Shown here piece after piece: positions 63,493 to 64,000 of a DNA stretch of 64,000 nucleotides (positions within the stretch are counted from its first letter, which is position 1; each line of letters opens with the position of its first letter). Origin of the DNA: Maribacter zhoushanensis (GTDB lineage: Bacteria; Bacteroidota; Bacteroidia; Flavobacteriales; Flavobacteriaceae); NCBI RefSeq assembly GCF_029350975.1, contig NZ_JARKMR010000009.1:1-64000 (forward strand), read 5' to 3'. The position numbers and the translations under genes are program-made. The notes under the pieces were generated by a model. The model worked only from the letters and a program-made list of their open reading frames with translations. It had not been told where the DNA came from and did not search any database.

Positions 63493-64000
63493 ATGGCAAC
63501 AGGTAAAATTAATGTGTCCGTAGACAACATTTTTCCACTGATCAAGAAGTTCTTGTACAGTGATCATGAAATTTTTCTAAGAGAATTAATTTCAAACGCA
63601 ACAGATGCAACCTTAAAAATGAAGCACTTGACCACTATTGGCGAGGCAAAGGTTGAATATGGTAACCCTATAATAGAGGTTAAAGCAGATAAAGAAGGAA
63701 AAAAACTGCATATCATTGACCAAGGTCTTGGTATGACAGAAGAAGAAGTTAAGAAATATATTAACGAAGTAGCCTTTTCTGGCGCTGAAGAGTTCTTGAA
63801 TAAATATGAAGACTCTGCTAAAGATTCAGGAATTATAGGTCATTTTGGACTTGGATTCTATTCTGCCTTTATGGTTGCCCATAAAGTAGAGATTATTACC
63901 AAGAGTTTTAAAGATGAACCAGCGGTTCATTGGTCTTGTGACGGTTCTCCTGAATTTATCATGGAGCCTGCTGAAAAAGAAACCCGTGGTACAGAAATTA
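63493..64000 (+). CDS. htpG: Molecular chaperone HtpG (Hsp90), 5' part
   Basis: The frame opens with ATG at 63493 (MATGKINVSVDNIFPLIKKF) and runs off the right edge after 169 codons; the full family length is about 600-630 residues. The GHKL ATP-binding motifs are visible: FLRELISNATDA (N box, with Ala instead of the more common Ser before Asp), DQGLGMT and GHFGLGFYSAFMV. HtpG is an ATP-dependent chaperone, usually heat-inducible. Regulation may involve the repeats at 63384-63428. It is divergent from the tetR-like gene. Confidence 0.96.
   Translation, partial: MATGKINVSVDNIFPLIKKFLYSDHEIFLRELISNATDATLKMKHLTTIGEAKVEYGNPIIEVKADKEGKKLHIIDQGLGMTEEEVKKYINEVAFSGAEEFLNKYEDSAKDSGIIGHFGLGFYSAFMVAHKVEIITKSFKDEPAVHWSCDGSPEFIMEPAEKETRGTEI

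Noticed and set aside
63336-63545. 69-codon minus-strand open frame opposite the htpG start
   Set aside because: It overlaps the htpG control region and start, and its sequence is low-complexity hydrophobic without family features.

Overview
The window looks like a chromosomal segment of a marine flavobacterium (Bacteroidota, Flavobacteriaceae; a Maribacter/Zobellia-like relative is my guess, not something I can prove). The grounds are low G+C, weak or absent Shine-Dalgarno sequences, TAnnTTTG-type -7 boxes, several TTG/GTG starts, Bacteroidota lipoproteins with acidic residues after the lipobox Cys, a BshC bacillithiol enzyme, and the order L28-L33-DUF4295-ftsY. I found no rRNA, tRNA, CRISPR array, transposase, integrase or phage gene.

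Layout. 1-1450: an 11-copy GGCTGTT tandem repeat, then a TRIC/UPF0126 channel-like protein and an RDD membrane protein on the minus strand. 1482-7644: a tight six-gene plus-strand membrane operon (SpoIIM-like, multi-pass membrane protein, DUF4129, DUF4350, MoxR ATPase, DUF58). 7646-10893: a YfiM-like protein, pirin, an orphan histidine kinase and a DUF2007 protein. 10950-15513: a secreted DUF1080 protein divergent from a 1143-residue PVC-type lipoprotein (propeller, HEAT repeats, cytochrome c). 15514-18502: an AT-rich orphan lipoprotein gene lies between two direct copies of the 3' end of a nitronate monooxygenase gene, the clearest accessory-DNA event here. 18591-31505: mnmA, a three-domain fasciclin lipoprotein, yidC, pyrG, DUF3820, a Tat-exported sugar isomerase-like protein, a DUF922 protease-like protein, OsmC, a five-LysM protein and guaA. 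31579-38958: SIMPL protein, PNPOx-family protein, GT39-like membrane protein with bshC, M14 peptidase and DUF4177. 39118-49573: the DUF2339/DUF3999 pair, rimO, a serine hydrolase, a nitroreductase, a phosphoesterase, an amidase and DUF2911. 49576-57569: ftsY, DUF4295, rpmG, rpmB, then a translationally coupled run (cinA, Hpt, FAH, CarboxypepD_reg, DnaQ-like exonuclease), a 2-oxoacid dehydrogenase E2 and recR. 57772-64000: a sodium/solute symporter, CoA-binding protein, fabH, a UbiB/AarF-family kinase with its TetR neighbour, and the 5' part of htpG.

Most of the window is core housekeeping and envelope biology: membrane protein insertion (yidC, ftsY), nucleotide synthesis (pyrG, guaA), tRNA and ribosome modification (mnmA, rimO), thiol chemistry (bshC), lipid synthesis (fabH) and many exported lipoproteins or hydrolases. 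The points most worth following are the gene inserted at the nitronate monooxygenase 3' end, the SpoIIM-to-DUF58 operon as an uncharacterised membrane machine, the large cytochrome lipoprotein with its DUF1080 partner, possible small RNAs or micro-ORFs in gaps that end in hairpins, and a possible sigma-54-type control region before htpG.
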